Shown: positions 12,001-23,894 of the stretch, in pieces
Numbering within the stretch: the stretch's first letter is position 1
Layout of the letters: the number at the start of each line of letters is the position of its first letter
Assembly: GCA_024362935.1 (NCBI GenBank)
Contig: JANCRA010000008.1
Coordinates: 31,366,557 to 31,430,556, forward strand
Direction: 5' to 3'
DNA: 64,000 nt
From: Setophaga petechia
Lineage: Eukaryota; Chordata; Aves; Passeriformes; Parulidae
Program-made: the position numbers and the translations under genes
Notes under the pieces: model-generated
Database searches by the model: none
The model's input: only the letters and a program-made list of their open reading frames with translations
Told to the model about the DNA's origin: nothing

Positions 12001-12426
12001 ACAGAAGGTTGAAGGTCATCAGACAGGCAGGTATCTGAGCACTTTTGTCTCGTCAAGAAGGCACAAAAGGTCTAGAGAAATTGCTCATGGGACAGAGTTA
12101 CTAAACCTGTTTTGTTTTGTTCTTTTGGACCAAAGTTGAGAATATAAATAATAGGTGTTTCTGGCTCAAAGAAAGGTTATTTTTCTGAAGATTCCTATTG
12201 GGGAGAATAGTGAAGTGATCTTCCTTCAGTATTTTTATGATGCGTATGTGTCCCTTTCAGCTGGAACAGGCACTTTACTGGAAGCAGAAAAATTAAACAG
12301 GTTTTGTCTTACACATTGCAACTGCACACTTTGCCTATGTGACCCAATGCCAGCATTCGAAGATCAGAGACCATCAGACCACAAACAGTAAAAATGAAGA
12401 CTAGTATTTCAGTTGTAAAATCATTT

Positions 12427-12432
12427 TTTATT
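12427..12432 (-). terminator. CARMIL1: Distal CARMIL1 polyadenylation signal
   Basis: The minus strand reads AATAAA here, about 890 bp past the CARMIL1 stop codon, with cleavage expected around 12,405-12,415. The choice between this and the proximal site at 12,858 cannot be settled from sequence. This one gives the longer 3' UTR. Confidence 0.6.
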
Positions 12433-12857
12433 GTTACAAATATACATATGAATAAAATCCCTTCAACCTGTAATGTAAGTGGGTCGCCATGAAATTTGCA
12501 TCCCCTCCCTCAAAAGCTGACATGTTTTTACAGATGTCGAACTATGTTTCTCATAGAATTACACATTGAAATGAAGCTAATATGCAGACAGAACCAAGGA
12601 AGGCCTCCAGAAAACACCAATATTAATAAAATTTCAATTGCTCTCATTCCAATCAACTATATACATTAATATACGAATGTGGAAGCATACCATGGTTATA
12701 CATAATCCGAATTCTTCTCTGTTGTGCTTTCTGACAGTACACAAATGTAAGCGTTGGAGCTTTATGTACAGTAGGAGGACAGGAAGAAAGAAGCTCCCTA
12801 TGGGAGAATGTAAAAACCATACCCAAGCATTTAATATATATAATCTATACAAATTAT

Positions 12858-12863
12858 TTTATT
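12858..12863 (-). terminator. CARMIL1: Proximal CARMIL1 polyadenylation signal candidate
   Basis: A second AATAAA on the minus strand lies about 460 bp past the stop codon. Use of this site would give a 3' UTR about half as long as the distal site. The surrounding sequence is AT-rich, so a chance match is possible. Confidence 0.4.
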
Positions 12864-13322
12864 AGTGTGCTCTTTTAATATAATTACAATGTGCAATTGC
12901 ATACCGCAAGAATATATTTATAGGTAAGTCACGTGCAGATCTGACACATTTACATTCAGCAGTACAACACATTACCTGCTGTACAGTGTATTAGTGTAAG
13001 ACAGTGTCCAGTTAATTTGCTTTGCTTTCTAAATGCCCTAATGCAGGGCACTCCTTGTAGCTGCTTCAGAGAAATTCAAGTAGAATACATGAAAGAATAG
13101 CTGGCTTTAGGCAAAGGCATGGAAAGGAATGCCTTGCACTGTACACGCCAGAAATTAAGGACCGAATCAATGCCAGGTGTACTGTAAGTCATGATTGGAA
13201 GATCAGGTTTTCTGCAGGGAAATGTACCTGTGATGAAAGAGCAGCTGACTAAAAGGGCTGTTGATTGCTGAACCCTGATTGTTATGAAAAGCTCTTGCGC
13301 TACAAAACACTTGTACTGATTG

Positions 13323-13459
13323 CTAAATAAAAATAAAATCTTTATCTGCTTCTTCTCCAGAGTCACTGGACTTGCTTCCCTGATGGCCGTCTTTACTTAA
13401 GGACCTCTGCTTCAGCTCCTGGAACTCATGAGACTGCTGCCCAGGGCTTCTTTTTGCAG
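13323..13459 (-). CDS. CARMIL1: CARMIL1 terminal coding exon
   Basis: The exon starts after an acceptor reading ttttatgcag. It encodes the last 44 residues after an Ala codon split with the previous exon, and the stop is TAG at 13,325-13,323. The peptide includes KRSPGQQSHEFQELKQRS and ends SGEEADKDFIFI. Human CARMIL1 has RRSWGQQAQEYQEQKQRS and ends SGEEAEKEFIFV, so the identity and reading frame are clear. In the other two frames this stretch is interrupted by stops. The hydrophobic end fits a class II PDZ-ligand pattern, but no PDZ partner is known to me, so that role is only a possibility. Confidence 0.95.
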
Positions 13460-16400
13460 CTGCATAAAACAGAAACAGGACTTACTAATGATTGCAGAAG
13501 AGAAAGGAAGAAAAAAAAAACAATTAAAAAAGTCATTAATGCACATGGGAGCTGCTCCTAATACCACTGAATTAATATGCACTAGGAGAAGTAGCATAGG
13601 CCCATTAATTCTTCACTCCAGAAAAAGGTGAGAAGAGAGAGTCTGAGCAAGCTTTATTCCACTGCTTGGTTGGCTGGCAAGCAGGCAAACTAGAAACATG
13701 ACACTTAGTATTTCACTGTGACATTGATAAACATTACAGTTAGAAATGGCCTGGACATTTTCTTCTTATCACACCACTTCCAAACCAAAACAGCATTTTT
13801 TTTCCAGCTGGGATAGATCTCATACAGTGCACTCCTGACGGCTCAGGTTGATGGATGTGCCAGCTGGGCATCCCTCAGACCAGTGAAGCACATCTCAGCC
13901 AGGCCTGTCTCCCTAGCAGGACACATCTGTGCTCTCCTTTTTTGACTCAGCAGCTTTAAACAGGACAGATGCTCATCTCAGCATCCAAGTTACCCAAACT
14001 TCTCCCTGCTCCTCTACAATTCCAGGTCCCAATGTCCTCCCTGTCCCTTGATAAGAAGGACACCCATGGCACTGCACCTTGCTTTGCTCGGCAATGGGGT
14101 AAGCAGGAGGCCATATTCACTTCTCATGATTTAAATGCAACTGTACACATTTTGTTTACCCAGCACTCTAAAATCTCCTTAAAGCCAAGGCTTTCTCCAA
14201 ATCTATAAGCTTCAAAATAAATTGGAAAAGAAGGTTGTAAAACCTTATTGAGATTCCTGACCTAACCAGTGGCCTACAGCTGCTATGTCAACAAGATGGT
14301 TATACACATCAACCAGGGTGACCTTACCCAAGGACTGATAGCATTACAAATCTCACACTTGCACTTGAAGTGAAACTTCAAACACACAGTGGCCCTTAAA
14401 TGTGATCTTGTTGCAAGTCACCTCACTTCACTCCCACAAAATTAAATGTTGTCATTACAAGATCTTCTTTGCTCCACTATTTTGGGTAGGGATGGTTTGC
14501 TTTGGTTCACACTGATCCTTGTTCCTGACCACTTTTGTGAATACCTCTCTTGACAAGGCACCAGGAGCTGCTGTGGCCATGCAGCACCACCTCTCCTTCC
14601 CCATGTACCAGTCACCTGTAGCCTCCCCCCTGCAGGGAACAGCCTACCCTGTCCCCAGCATGCAGCTCCAGCCACGGCAGCAGCCTGCCACTGACCATCT
14701 CGGCCGCCATTTCCAAGCGTGGCAGGTTGTGTCACGGACTGCCAGGAACGTGGGAAGTACACAGAGGGATCCCAAGGCAGTCAAATAGTTCTCCTGAATC
14801 CAAAATAGCAGTTTTCTCATTTGTGCTAGCCAAAATATGTGAGGAAATAAGGGCCAGCAGCTACACACACTCTGCATTCTTATGCTGGCATTACAAGCTG
14901 GGAAACAGGAAGGGATTTTGAGAAAAGTGTTTAAAGCCATTTCACAGAATTGGAGAGGATTATCCTGTAAAAATATTCAGGCATTTCTACCTTCCAAAAC
15001 ACCACTGCTTTTCAAAGAAATTGGTGCCTGGAAATTTTTTGAGTCATCCTTGATACCAGTACCTCCTAATAATTACCTGGCCTTTATCTGCCTTCAGTGA
15101 CTTCAAACAAAACCCAAAATACATCCTGCAGCAGCCATTTCAGTTTATGGTCTGAGAAATATAGGCAAGTAGTTTGCCTCATAAATGACTGAAAGATGAA
15201 TCAGGCATTTAAGTCCACATAATGCAAGCAGGCTTCTGTCAGAAGAGCTTACCCTTGCCTCGATGAAACTGTACAACACAGGTGACCTGCAGCAGTCTAC
15301 AGCAGGATCCCAGCTTACAAAACTTACTTTGTCAGAGAGGTATCTCAGAATGAACTAAAATATAATAATTTGATTATGATAGGGAGAGGAGATTCCCAGT
15401 TTGGATGGACTAAGTTTGATTTTATAATATAAAAAGGATAAATTTTGGCCTGAGGAAAGGTTATGTGATGTCTTATAAACAGAGAAACTGTGGGTAAATG
15501 GAATTGCATAAGATGTTCAAATACACAATTAAAATACCTTAGAAAAAAAAGTAATTTTGAACAACTGTTCAAACCAACCATTTAAGAGGTAAAGAAACAT
15601 ATAAACATGTACCATTTGAGAACAGGAGCTTTTGTATTTTAAAAGCACATAAAAGAAATGAACATTTTAATAGCCTACTGAATGAGCTCACTGTGAGTCA
15701 AAGCTGCTCCTTCAACTAACAGTGCTGGGCTTGGGTTCTTTAGGTGGTATTTTTCTTTGCTTTTGCAACTGAAAATCAAAGTAAGAATAAATAATCCAAT
15801 TTATCCAGTTCTCAAATGGTTTTGTGAGTGATGCACTGAAACTGGCACTAACAATATTCAAGCTGAAATGTTTTTTGAAACACTAAAGTGCATGATCTTA
15901 GAAATGACAGGTGTGCAAGCACAGTAAGCAGCAGCCAGCCCACCTGCAGCGTGCCAGCCTACCTGCAGCTGTGGCACTGAGCAGTCACAGATAGTAGTGA
16001 GTGCTCTTCTGCAGAGGGGCTGCATGTGCTAGATGGGACTGGTCACTGGAGTTGACACAAAGGAAAAATGCACAAAACATGTTTTATTTGTGAATTTTTT
16101 TCATGCCATGTAAATCCCATGAGGGCAGAAATATGATTAGAATCCCATGAGATTTTTACCTTTCTCATAATGACAGATGACAAACCCAAACTCTCCTGTG
16201 GTTTCTTTGCTATTACCATTTCTTAACAATTGTTAGTGCCAGTTATCAAGCACCACCTTGATGAAAAATGAAAACTTCTAACCAGAAGTTGGCTGTGCCA
16301 TTCTCTGCCCAAGCACATTAGCTTCCTCTTCTGCACTGGTAGAATACTGCCCCGGAGTGGTTCTCACGCTGCCAGATGGCTTGGCACAGTCAAGAGCTGC

Positions 16401-18029
16401 ATCACTTTTTTGACAATCTCCTGTTTGCTCTAGCAAGGAAAAGGATTTGTTTATACTCCTAAGCTGTTCTGTAGGCCCACATACAGAAGGTAATATGAAA
16501 ATTTTGACTTATCCAACCTATTTAATCAATTATTCAGAGAGCAGTAATCAGTATGCCAGTTGCTTGTTTAAATGTAGTCCAGATATCTTGAGGTGTTGGT
16601 GACTGCAGCCTGATTTCACAGCTGCACAGTGCTAAGAGGCATATTTTCAGATTGTCCCATGAAGTACAGTTAAAATCATCAACATCAAGCAATTTTACAA
16701 TCAAGTATCATCTAATTTGTAGCTTTAATTCACAGGAGATTTAATTTTGTTACTAACTTGGACAGAGTTGCAGTGATTTACCAGTTGCAGAAATAAATTC
16801 AACATGCTAGCCTGAAGAGAGGCAGAAAGCAAGGACAGAGGAATGGCTAAGTGAGGAAGTAGGATAGTAATGAATAAAAAAGAAAACATGAGAATTAATA
16901 AAAATGAAATAAACAGAATTTATTCTTTCCCAAACAACTTCATGCAAAGCCCAGCAGCTCCTTAAGGACCTGGCAAGTCTAAACTATTATTGATAAAATA
17001 TGTACAGTGGCATATAGAGCCAAATAGAAAATTCTGTGTTTGACTGGAGAGGCTTAAAGGAGCAAGAAAGTAAGAAAGCACAATGCCTGACTTCTGTTGC
17101 TTTTGGCAATCTGGATCTTCTGAATGATGAGAGTGGGCTCTGTAGGCAGCACAACTTCTCAGTCTTCACAACCCAGCATTATGTAGCTACCTCAACTCGT
17201 TTTTTCCCATTTTATGCTGTGAAAATCTGCTGTCAGAGTGTGAAAGGGCACCCCTTTGTTTCACAGCTTAAGTGATGGGAATCACCTTAGATGTCTTTCT
17301 TGAGGAGAGACCCAGGAAAGAAGACATCTCACCCCCAGATTTCAAACATCATCACTTGTGCCAGCTAACACCATGGTGAGGAACATTCCTGTGACTACTT
17401 CTCCACATACCCTATGCTATCAGAGGAAGCTTGAGCTCTTCTAAGAAATCAACTCAGGGCATGAAAATGCATCAGCAAAAGTAGAAATTCAGTGCACACA
17501 TGAAAATCAGCAAAGAGTAGAGAGCAGCCCACTGTTGTGTATAAAAGATAGCAGGTACCAAGCCTTGCCCTGGCACATAGAGACACCCCAAAGATGGGGA
17601 GGCGAACTCAGTCACATGCAGAGACCAACAGAAAGGAAAACAAAGAGAGCAGTGAGCTGGCTACAAGGAACAAAGTTATGGCTGCTCCCCTGGAAACATG
17701 CTGAATCACAGAGCTGCATTTCACACTACTGTGTGAAATTTCACATAATTGGTCTGAACATCTTCGTTCAGACCAAACTAACTAGAAATGTACACATGAA
17801 TCCCTTAATTATTCAGTTACATTATTAATCATTATTAATACCCAGGGATTGTTTATTTGATTTGATCAAAGGTAGGTGGACAAGATGCTGAATAGGTGAT
17901 CAGATACATTTTCCTTGCTTTTTGCACCTTCAAATGCATAACCCTCTTCTCTTCCAGGTGAAAACAAATTAGGAGACATTGAAACATCAAACTTCACTAG
18001 AAGACACCAGGTTACACAAATACTCCTAC
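13460..18029 (-). other. CARMIL1: CARMIL1 intron before the terminal exon
   Basis: This 4.6-kb intron contains no exon, RNA gene or recognisable mobile element. Its 5' splice site is G|GTAGGAG at 18,030/18,029. Short open frames are present without any family resemblance. Confidence 0.7.
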
Positions 18030-18164
18030 CTTCTTGAGAAAATGATCTGACTGAGGGGCTGCTCTGACCATCCTTTTCTTTATCAGAAGGAACTTTCTTC
18101 AGCACTGGTGGAAGCAGGGCAACTTTTGGGGAACTGGGGCCAGAGGGAGACTCTGGAGCATCCT
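18030..18164 (-). CDS. CARMIL1: CARMIL1 proline-rich tail exon
   Basis: This 135-bp exon completes a Glu codon from the previous exon and encodes 44 further residues (fragment residues 596-639). The core SSPKVALLPPVLKKVPSDKE is nearly identical to human CARMIL1, as is the downstream SFSQE. The exon lies in the disordered C-terminal tail, with PxxP motifs (ALLPPVLKK) suited to SH3 binding. The acceptor, ctccacag, has a poor pyrimidine tract, so inclusion may vary. The end coordinate was fixed by codon arithmetic from the first in-frame residues. Confidence 0.93.
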
Positions 18165-20798
18165 CTGTGGAGTACCACAAACAAAAAGGTGAGAAGGAAA
18201 AATTGTATCTACACTAAAGCTCACAGAAACAGTTGTTTATGATGGACCAAACCTCAACACAATACACAAACAAAAAAAAGACAGAACTTGTGTCAGAAAA
18301 AGAAGGATTCAGGAATTTACATTACAACGTGAGAACAAATTGGACTTCAGTGCAGGTGAAAGACTTTTAGCAGTCAAACAGAAATTCTCAATTTCAGCAT
18401 TTTTCATGTGTGCTGCTATTGTAGTACAAATAGAAATCTGATGTGACCATGTGATTTACCTGCAAGATATAAGTAGCGATTTGTATGAACACCTGAAAAA
18501 AAAATTGGATGGATTTCTGGAAATATTTGTTCTAGTTATATTTTTGTTGTTCTGAAACATAATAAACTCATCAATTTAGATGTCCTGTTTCACAATGATA
18601 ACGTCTAAAAGTGAACCACAGAAAAAATTACATAAAAAGCGTTACAGAACTCTGTACTGCCATGAATAACTTCCCAGAGCATAACACAAGGGCATCCATA
18701 AAGAGCTGCTAAAAAGAAAAAAAATACTTCCATCTTCTGGACTGTGATAAAATCTGAAACTTAAACCTAAATCCATAGTTTAAAACCATCTGGGTATCTA
18801 GTTTCTCTAAAAGACTGGGTATGGATTATGTAAGGCAAGCTGACTACTATCTACAGTCCTTGCAGGAAGACCTTTTCAGTCTTACATTCTACAGGCTTCA
18901 TTTGGACAGTAGGAAAGTACAGCCACAGTGGATTATTAAACTGCTTTTAAGTTTGCTTTTCAATAAGTAAACAGTGGCATGTGTACATAACAGAGGACCT
19001 AGGAAGATAGGTTAGCATTGACAGAAGAACAAAAGGAAGTCAGAGTATCATCTGTATTATGTATTAGTAAAAAGACTTAATTCAGTTACATACTAGAAAT
19101 TAATCAAAATTTATCTCTGCTAAGGAGAGACCACAAAGAGTCAGCTCTTTCACTTTTAGCACAGGAAAGTCATGAGCTTCCCAAATGCAATTTGGTATGA
19201 ACAGATACAATAATTCTTGGACCTTCTCCATGCATTTGATATGCCTGTGAGGCCACTTGCTTGGGAAAGCTCAATATCAACACAAGGAGGAGCACAGTGA
19301 CTGGCAAACAAAGCTAGATATAGACTTTCAGTCTTTGACAATTTGTGGGCATCTGAGCTGTGCTCCTTTGCACCCAGATTACTTAGCAAAAAATTTGCTA
19401 CTATTTGTGTGGCCACAGTGCTGGAAACAACAGCGAGAGCAAGAACACAGAAAGGATGATTGCTTGGTTTTCTTTATCACATTGCCTGGGCATCCTTAGG
19501 CAGTGGGTTACTACAAGTACTAGGACAGAAGTTAGACTGCAACACAGCTGTGCTGCTTTTACTGTCAACCAAAGAGCTGGCTTATTATGGGTAAGTATTA
19601 ATTACTCCCTGGTGTTAAATCCACAGTATGCTCTCTCTGCAGGAAATAGGAGCTGGCAAAACCAGACAGCTCAGGTCTTCCTGACTGCCTGTTTTACAGA
19701 CTGAGCACCACTAAATAACCCATGCCCTCCCTGTTGCATTCATCTCCATGAGCATCTAATTCGGCATCCCTCACTTTGATGACCGTTTCTAAAATGGTCA
19801 ATAAAATAAATGTAAATCCACCTAAAATCTGAAGATGATTTTGTATGTGAACAACATTCTGCCCACTGGAGTGCAGAGACTAAGGAAGGCTCAGGTTTCA
19901 CATCAAGGGCAGGGAGGAGGCCGTAACATTCCTTTGATTCCTCATCCTTATCAGAAATTACATCATTCTAAGGTCAATAGTGATTATGGGAAAAGTCAAG
20001 AGGGCTGCAAGCTCTTACCATGAGATGGCCATGCTCATATTTTTCACTCCCTGGCAGTTAATGAGCTATATTTGCTGTAGATACTTGGGAAGTCTGTAAC
20101 TGGCTTTTAATTCTCCTCAATTGCAGTGGCTGTACTTTGGGAAGAGGAGGTTGTGACACTGGCCTATTAAACAGCAGACAGACAAATGCATGGGAGATGT
20201 GCTGAAACATTTCCCACTATTGGAAACCTTAAGATAATATCTGGGCAGAAAGCAGTCTTGCAGGGTTATAAAAGCCCAGTTACAATTATTTTCAGTCAAA
20301 AGCAATAAGGAAATAAACAAAGACTAAACAAGGAAAAAAACTAAACAAGCTGGTTTGTACATGTTATTAAGAAACAGGCACTTGCTTGAGGAGCTAAGAG
20401 CAGCCTGCCACAAAACCCCAAGGACTTTAGCATATAGAGCCAGGTTTTTAGAGAAAACACATTCATTTTTGTCAGTGCTCCTACAATAGGCTTTGATGCT
20501 GAAGTAGCTTGCCGTGCTCACCTCTTCTGTGATAGCAGGCAAACTCAAAAATAGCTCTGCCACTGCGGCATCTCACACTTTACTCTTGAGGATCACAGAT
20601 TAAACCATTTTAATAAATTTATTTGAATTAGGGCAAAAGGAGGTAGAAAAGAAGGATGTGAGTCAAGAGCAAGGCAATGAAGAACCTGTCCCTCTCCTTT
20701 TAACTTCTGTTCAGGATGTGGCAATGGCTGTCTCCACCACAGTTCACACAAGCAGCACCCAGAGTTGGGGATAACAACTGCCCAGAAGAGCTTCTCAC
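18165..20798 (-). other. CARMIL1: CARMIL1 intron
   Basis: This 2.6-kb intron starts at donor G|GTGAGAAG. I see no repeat, RNA gene or additional exon in it. Confidence 0.7.
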
Positions 20799-21023
20799 CA
20801 GTACGAGAGGCAGAGCGTGGTTTCTGTGGCACTGTGGGTCGTCCTGCCAGGCTGGGCTTTGTTGACTGCAGTGGGGGCTTTGGACTAGTTGGTGTATTGG
20901 AAGAACTTCTTGCCTTTGCACCAGCTTCTGCCTTTGGTTCAGCTTTTGAATTTTTTTCTGAGATGGAGTCGCCTTTATTCAATGCAAACCGACTCTCTGG
21001 AAGGGTCTGCTGTTGTTTAGGCA
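20799..21023 (-). CDS. CARMIL1: CARMIL1 proline-rich exon (SH3-ligand region)
   Basis: This 225-bp exon encodes fragment residues 521-594, with split Val and Glu codons at its ends. It contains NSKAEPKAEAGAKARSSSN, then TPTSPKPPLQSTKPSLAGRP and TVPQKPRSASR. Human CARMIL1 has the same order (KAEPKAEAG, then STPTSPKPLLQSPKPSLA, then PQKPRTASR). The closely spaced proline and basic clusters correspond to the CARMIL proline-rich domain that binds class I myosin SH3 domains in the family. The acceptor is atttcag. Confidence 0.95.
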
Positions 21024-23815
21024 CTGAAATAAAAAGACACATAAAATAAAGTCTGCTACAGCACAGAAGGGTCCATGCACAGCTATGGTGGTGTGGAAAA
21101 AACACCACCACAAGCTAACACATGCACTGCTATGTGGAAGAGGATTTCCAATGTCTTATTCAAAATCACAGCAAGCAAAGCCTCTAAACCTGCTAATTTT
21201 GACATGTGCTAAGATTTGTAATTCAATTGCCCAAGACAGCAATTGCATGTCCCTCTTTTTAATATTTGAGATGATGGCTAGCTGGACCTTATTCCTCCTT
21301 CATATTTCTAGGAGCAGATGGCACAGCCTACCTGCTGAGAAAAGTGATGGATCATTCGAAAAAGCCGCTCCTGACTGTTTTGTGTCTCTACAGACAAAAG
21401 GTTGGGTTTCCAACATCAACAGAGAAATCCTGACCCAGAAAATAAATCCCAAGTGTGTGACCAGCAGGCTACATCTTTTTATTTGTTGCTTTTAGAAAGC
21501 TCTAGAAAAGATTTTGAAATTCAGTCCAGATCAAAGTATTCTTTATATAGTATTTTGATTTGTCTAATAACACTGTACATGGCTTACAGTTTCCACACAT
21601 TAGTAAGTTTATCAACATGTTGTTTATCCCAAACAAAGACCAAAGTATTTAGAGATCAATTTACAGTGACTTGCAAGCAGTAAGTCAGTCCCATCTAGCT
21701 GTGCAAGCTGGTAGAAAGCCTGCTGGACTCCAGGTTGCTAACAAGCAAAAAGCCTGCTCCACTTTCCTACTCTGCAGCTTTCAGGAGGTAGAAAGTTTAT
21801 ATCTAGCATTTTCAATGATAATCTTGGAACTTGTTTCTTAGCCTGGACTTTCAACAGTTTTCACATCTTTAATCTCAGAAGAGAATTTCAGACTAACTGA
21901 AATGCAGACAGGTAGCCTTGGTAGTTGGCAAAACCAAGTGTGTGCTCACAGATGCTGACTTGACCTACCTACCTGCTATTACCATTCAGAAAGCCTGCTG
22001 AAAATGGAAGTGCTGAGCACAGACATTTTAATGGCAGCAGGATGAAGGGAGGGAGAGTGTTTATACAGTTTGTTGCAAGCCAATCTCCAGTATGTTTTTC
22101 CAGCCTATGTAGCTGTTTTCCAGCCCAGCTGGAGTTAAACTCTGGCAAAGCAGACAGCTGTATGGTGCATAGAGATGAGCATGAGTGTGTGACAGGGAGA
22201 GTTTGTGTCTGCACATGTGAAATGCTTTCTTGCTGCAAGTGAAACAGCAGGACACCACCTGCACCTGTGTGCGTGTGCATACAAAAGAAGCAGGCAACAT
22301 CCACACACAAAGCAAGGACTAAAACCCCCAAAACTTATTCTCCTTCCGAACCACTAGCTAAGTTCTCCTGTAACAATATTCAGCAATTTTCCATTAACTT
22401 TCTTTCTTTTCTTCCTGACCTCAGGCTTTCTAACATTATTAGAGAACAGCAATTTAAAATAAATTAGCCCAAGCCAAAGACTAACTGTAGCTGCAACAAT
22501 GAAAAGGAGCCTTGGAGAGCTCTCAAGCAAGACTGGTAAGGAAACAATTGACAGCTGGAGGCCAAAAGGAAGGGGCAAGGACAGTGCAGTGTGGTGGGGT
22601 GAAAGGTGTCATATACAGAAAAAATGACCAGAGACAAGTTGAGGTCAGACACCCCCAGCTACTGCAATGCCCAAAGTGCAGACTATCCTTGCTCCTCTGA
22701 CTTCAGTATGCTGTCTTCAGGGGACACACAAAGTCCTCCTCAAAAGACAAGCAGGCTTTAAAAGCACTGATTTATAGATTATGGCATGCTTTGAATACTC
22801 TTTTTAAAAAAAGCTTTAGATAGACATAAAACTTTGAAATTGGTATTTGAAGTGCTCAATCAAGATGGCCACATTTGGGTTTTGATTTCAGCCCATTTTT
22901 CCAGCCTTTTTTCTGTATGTTTTTGCAATCTTGTGTGCCAGGCTTGCAGGATATCACTGCTGCTGCGAAATGAGACCTGGATTTCCTAGTTCAGGCCACT
23001 CCTTCCATGTAGTAAACACAAACCACCAGAGCTGAATCCCTTCTGAAATCTTCCCTGGCCAGTCCCCAAAGTATACATGCAAACCAGTCTGTCAACCTTG
23101 TCCTCGGGTGGCTGCAGTGTGCCCTGTCAGGGCCCAGGACTGTGGCTTGACAAGGGCATGGAAAGATGAGGGAATTGGTGCTGTAAGCACTGCAAGGCTG
23201 AACACCATTTTGTACACAATGGAGAGCTGCTTTAGGCACAGAGCAGTGTCCAGGGGCCTCCACAGTTTTGCAGACAGCCCTGGCTTTGATCAGACTGGTT
23301 AAATCCTGGGAAGAGCCAGCTGCCATTGGCTATCAGTCAGGACTGCTTGACAGACCGACAGCACTACAATCAGCTGAAAGTCAGCACTACTCAAGTCAGT
23401 ATGAGCAGACCTAAAGCTTGAACACTGGTCATATTTCCATCCTCAGATAAAGTGAGCACTTCCACTTCTTTGTGCACAGGCAATTCTGCTGGCTCTTGGG
23501 TTGAGCTTCAGCTTTGCTGATCCCATAAAAAGCCAGCCTCCTTCCAAAGGTGTCCCAGCCACCTGCACCAAGTACTTTTGCTCCTGTGCAACAAGAGCAA
23601 AAAAGTGAGCCACAAACTCAGCTCTAGAACTGACTTCATGAGAAGTGCCATCCATAGCACAAAAAGTGAGCTTGTTTCTAATGCTCTTCACATAGTGTAA
23701 ACTCCTACTTTGCTTAACCAATTGCAGACATTCAGTCTGAAGAAAGAAGTGAGATTTTGGACACGAGGTATTTTGCGTTTTCTAGGACATTTATACCAGG
23801 AAACTTATACTGTAC
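21024..23815 (-). other. CARMIL1: CARMIL1 intron
   Basis: This 2.8-kb intron has donor G|GTACAGT. No mobile element or RNA gene is recognisable. The frames that look open around 22.0-22.3 kb overlap each other on both strands and resemble no protein. Confidence 0.7.
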
Positions 23816-23894
23816 CTGTGCCACTTCCATCCAGTCGTTCTGAGCTCGTTGTAGTGTCAAAAGACTCTCTGGGAGTTGTGTCATTCCCAAGTTT
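23816..23894 (-). CDS. CARMIL1: CARMIL1 short serine/threonine-rich tail exon
   Basis: This 79-bp exon encodes 26 residues starting KLGNDTTPRESFDTTTSSER, plus the first base of a Val codon. KLGND is identical to human CARMIL1. The rest is a diverged Ser/Thr-rich spacer, as expected of the disordered tail. The acceptor reads ctctttcag and the donor G|GTACAGT. Phase 0 at the start and phase 1 at the end match the neighbouring exons exactly. Confidence 0.9.

Larger units (their letters stand above)
12410..13322 (-). other. CARMIL1: CARMIL1 3' UTR
   Basis: This AT-rich, non-coding stretch runs from the stop codon to the distal AATAAA. I see no splice sites that would continue the message. The lower boundary is inferred from the distal polyadenylation signal, not from transcript data. 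Confidence 0.6.

Noticed and set aside
20765..21049. Plus-strand open frame of 94 codons at 20.8-21.0 kb
   Set aside because: It is the antisense shadow of the CARMIL1 proline-rich exon.
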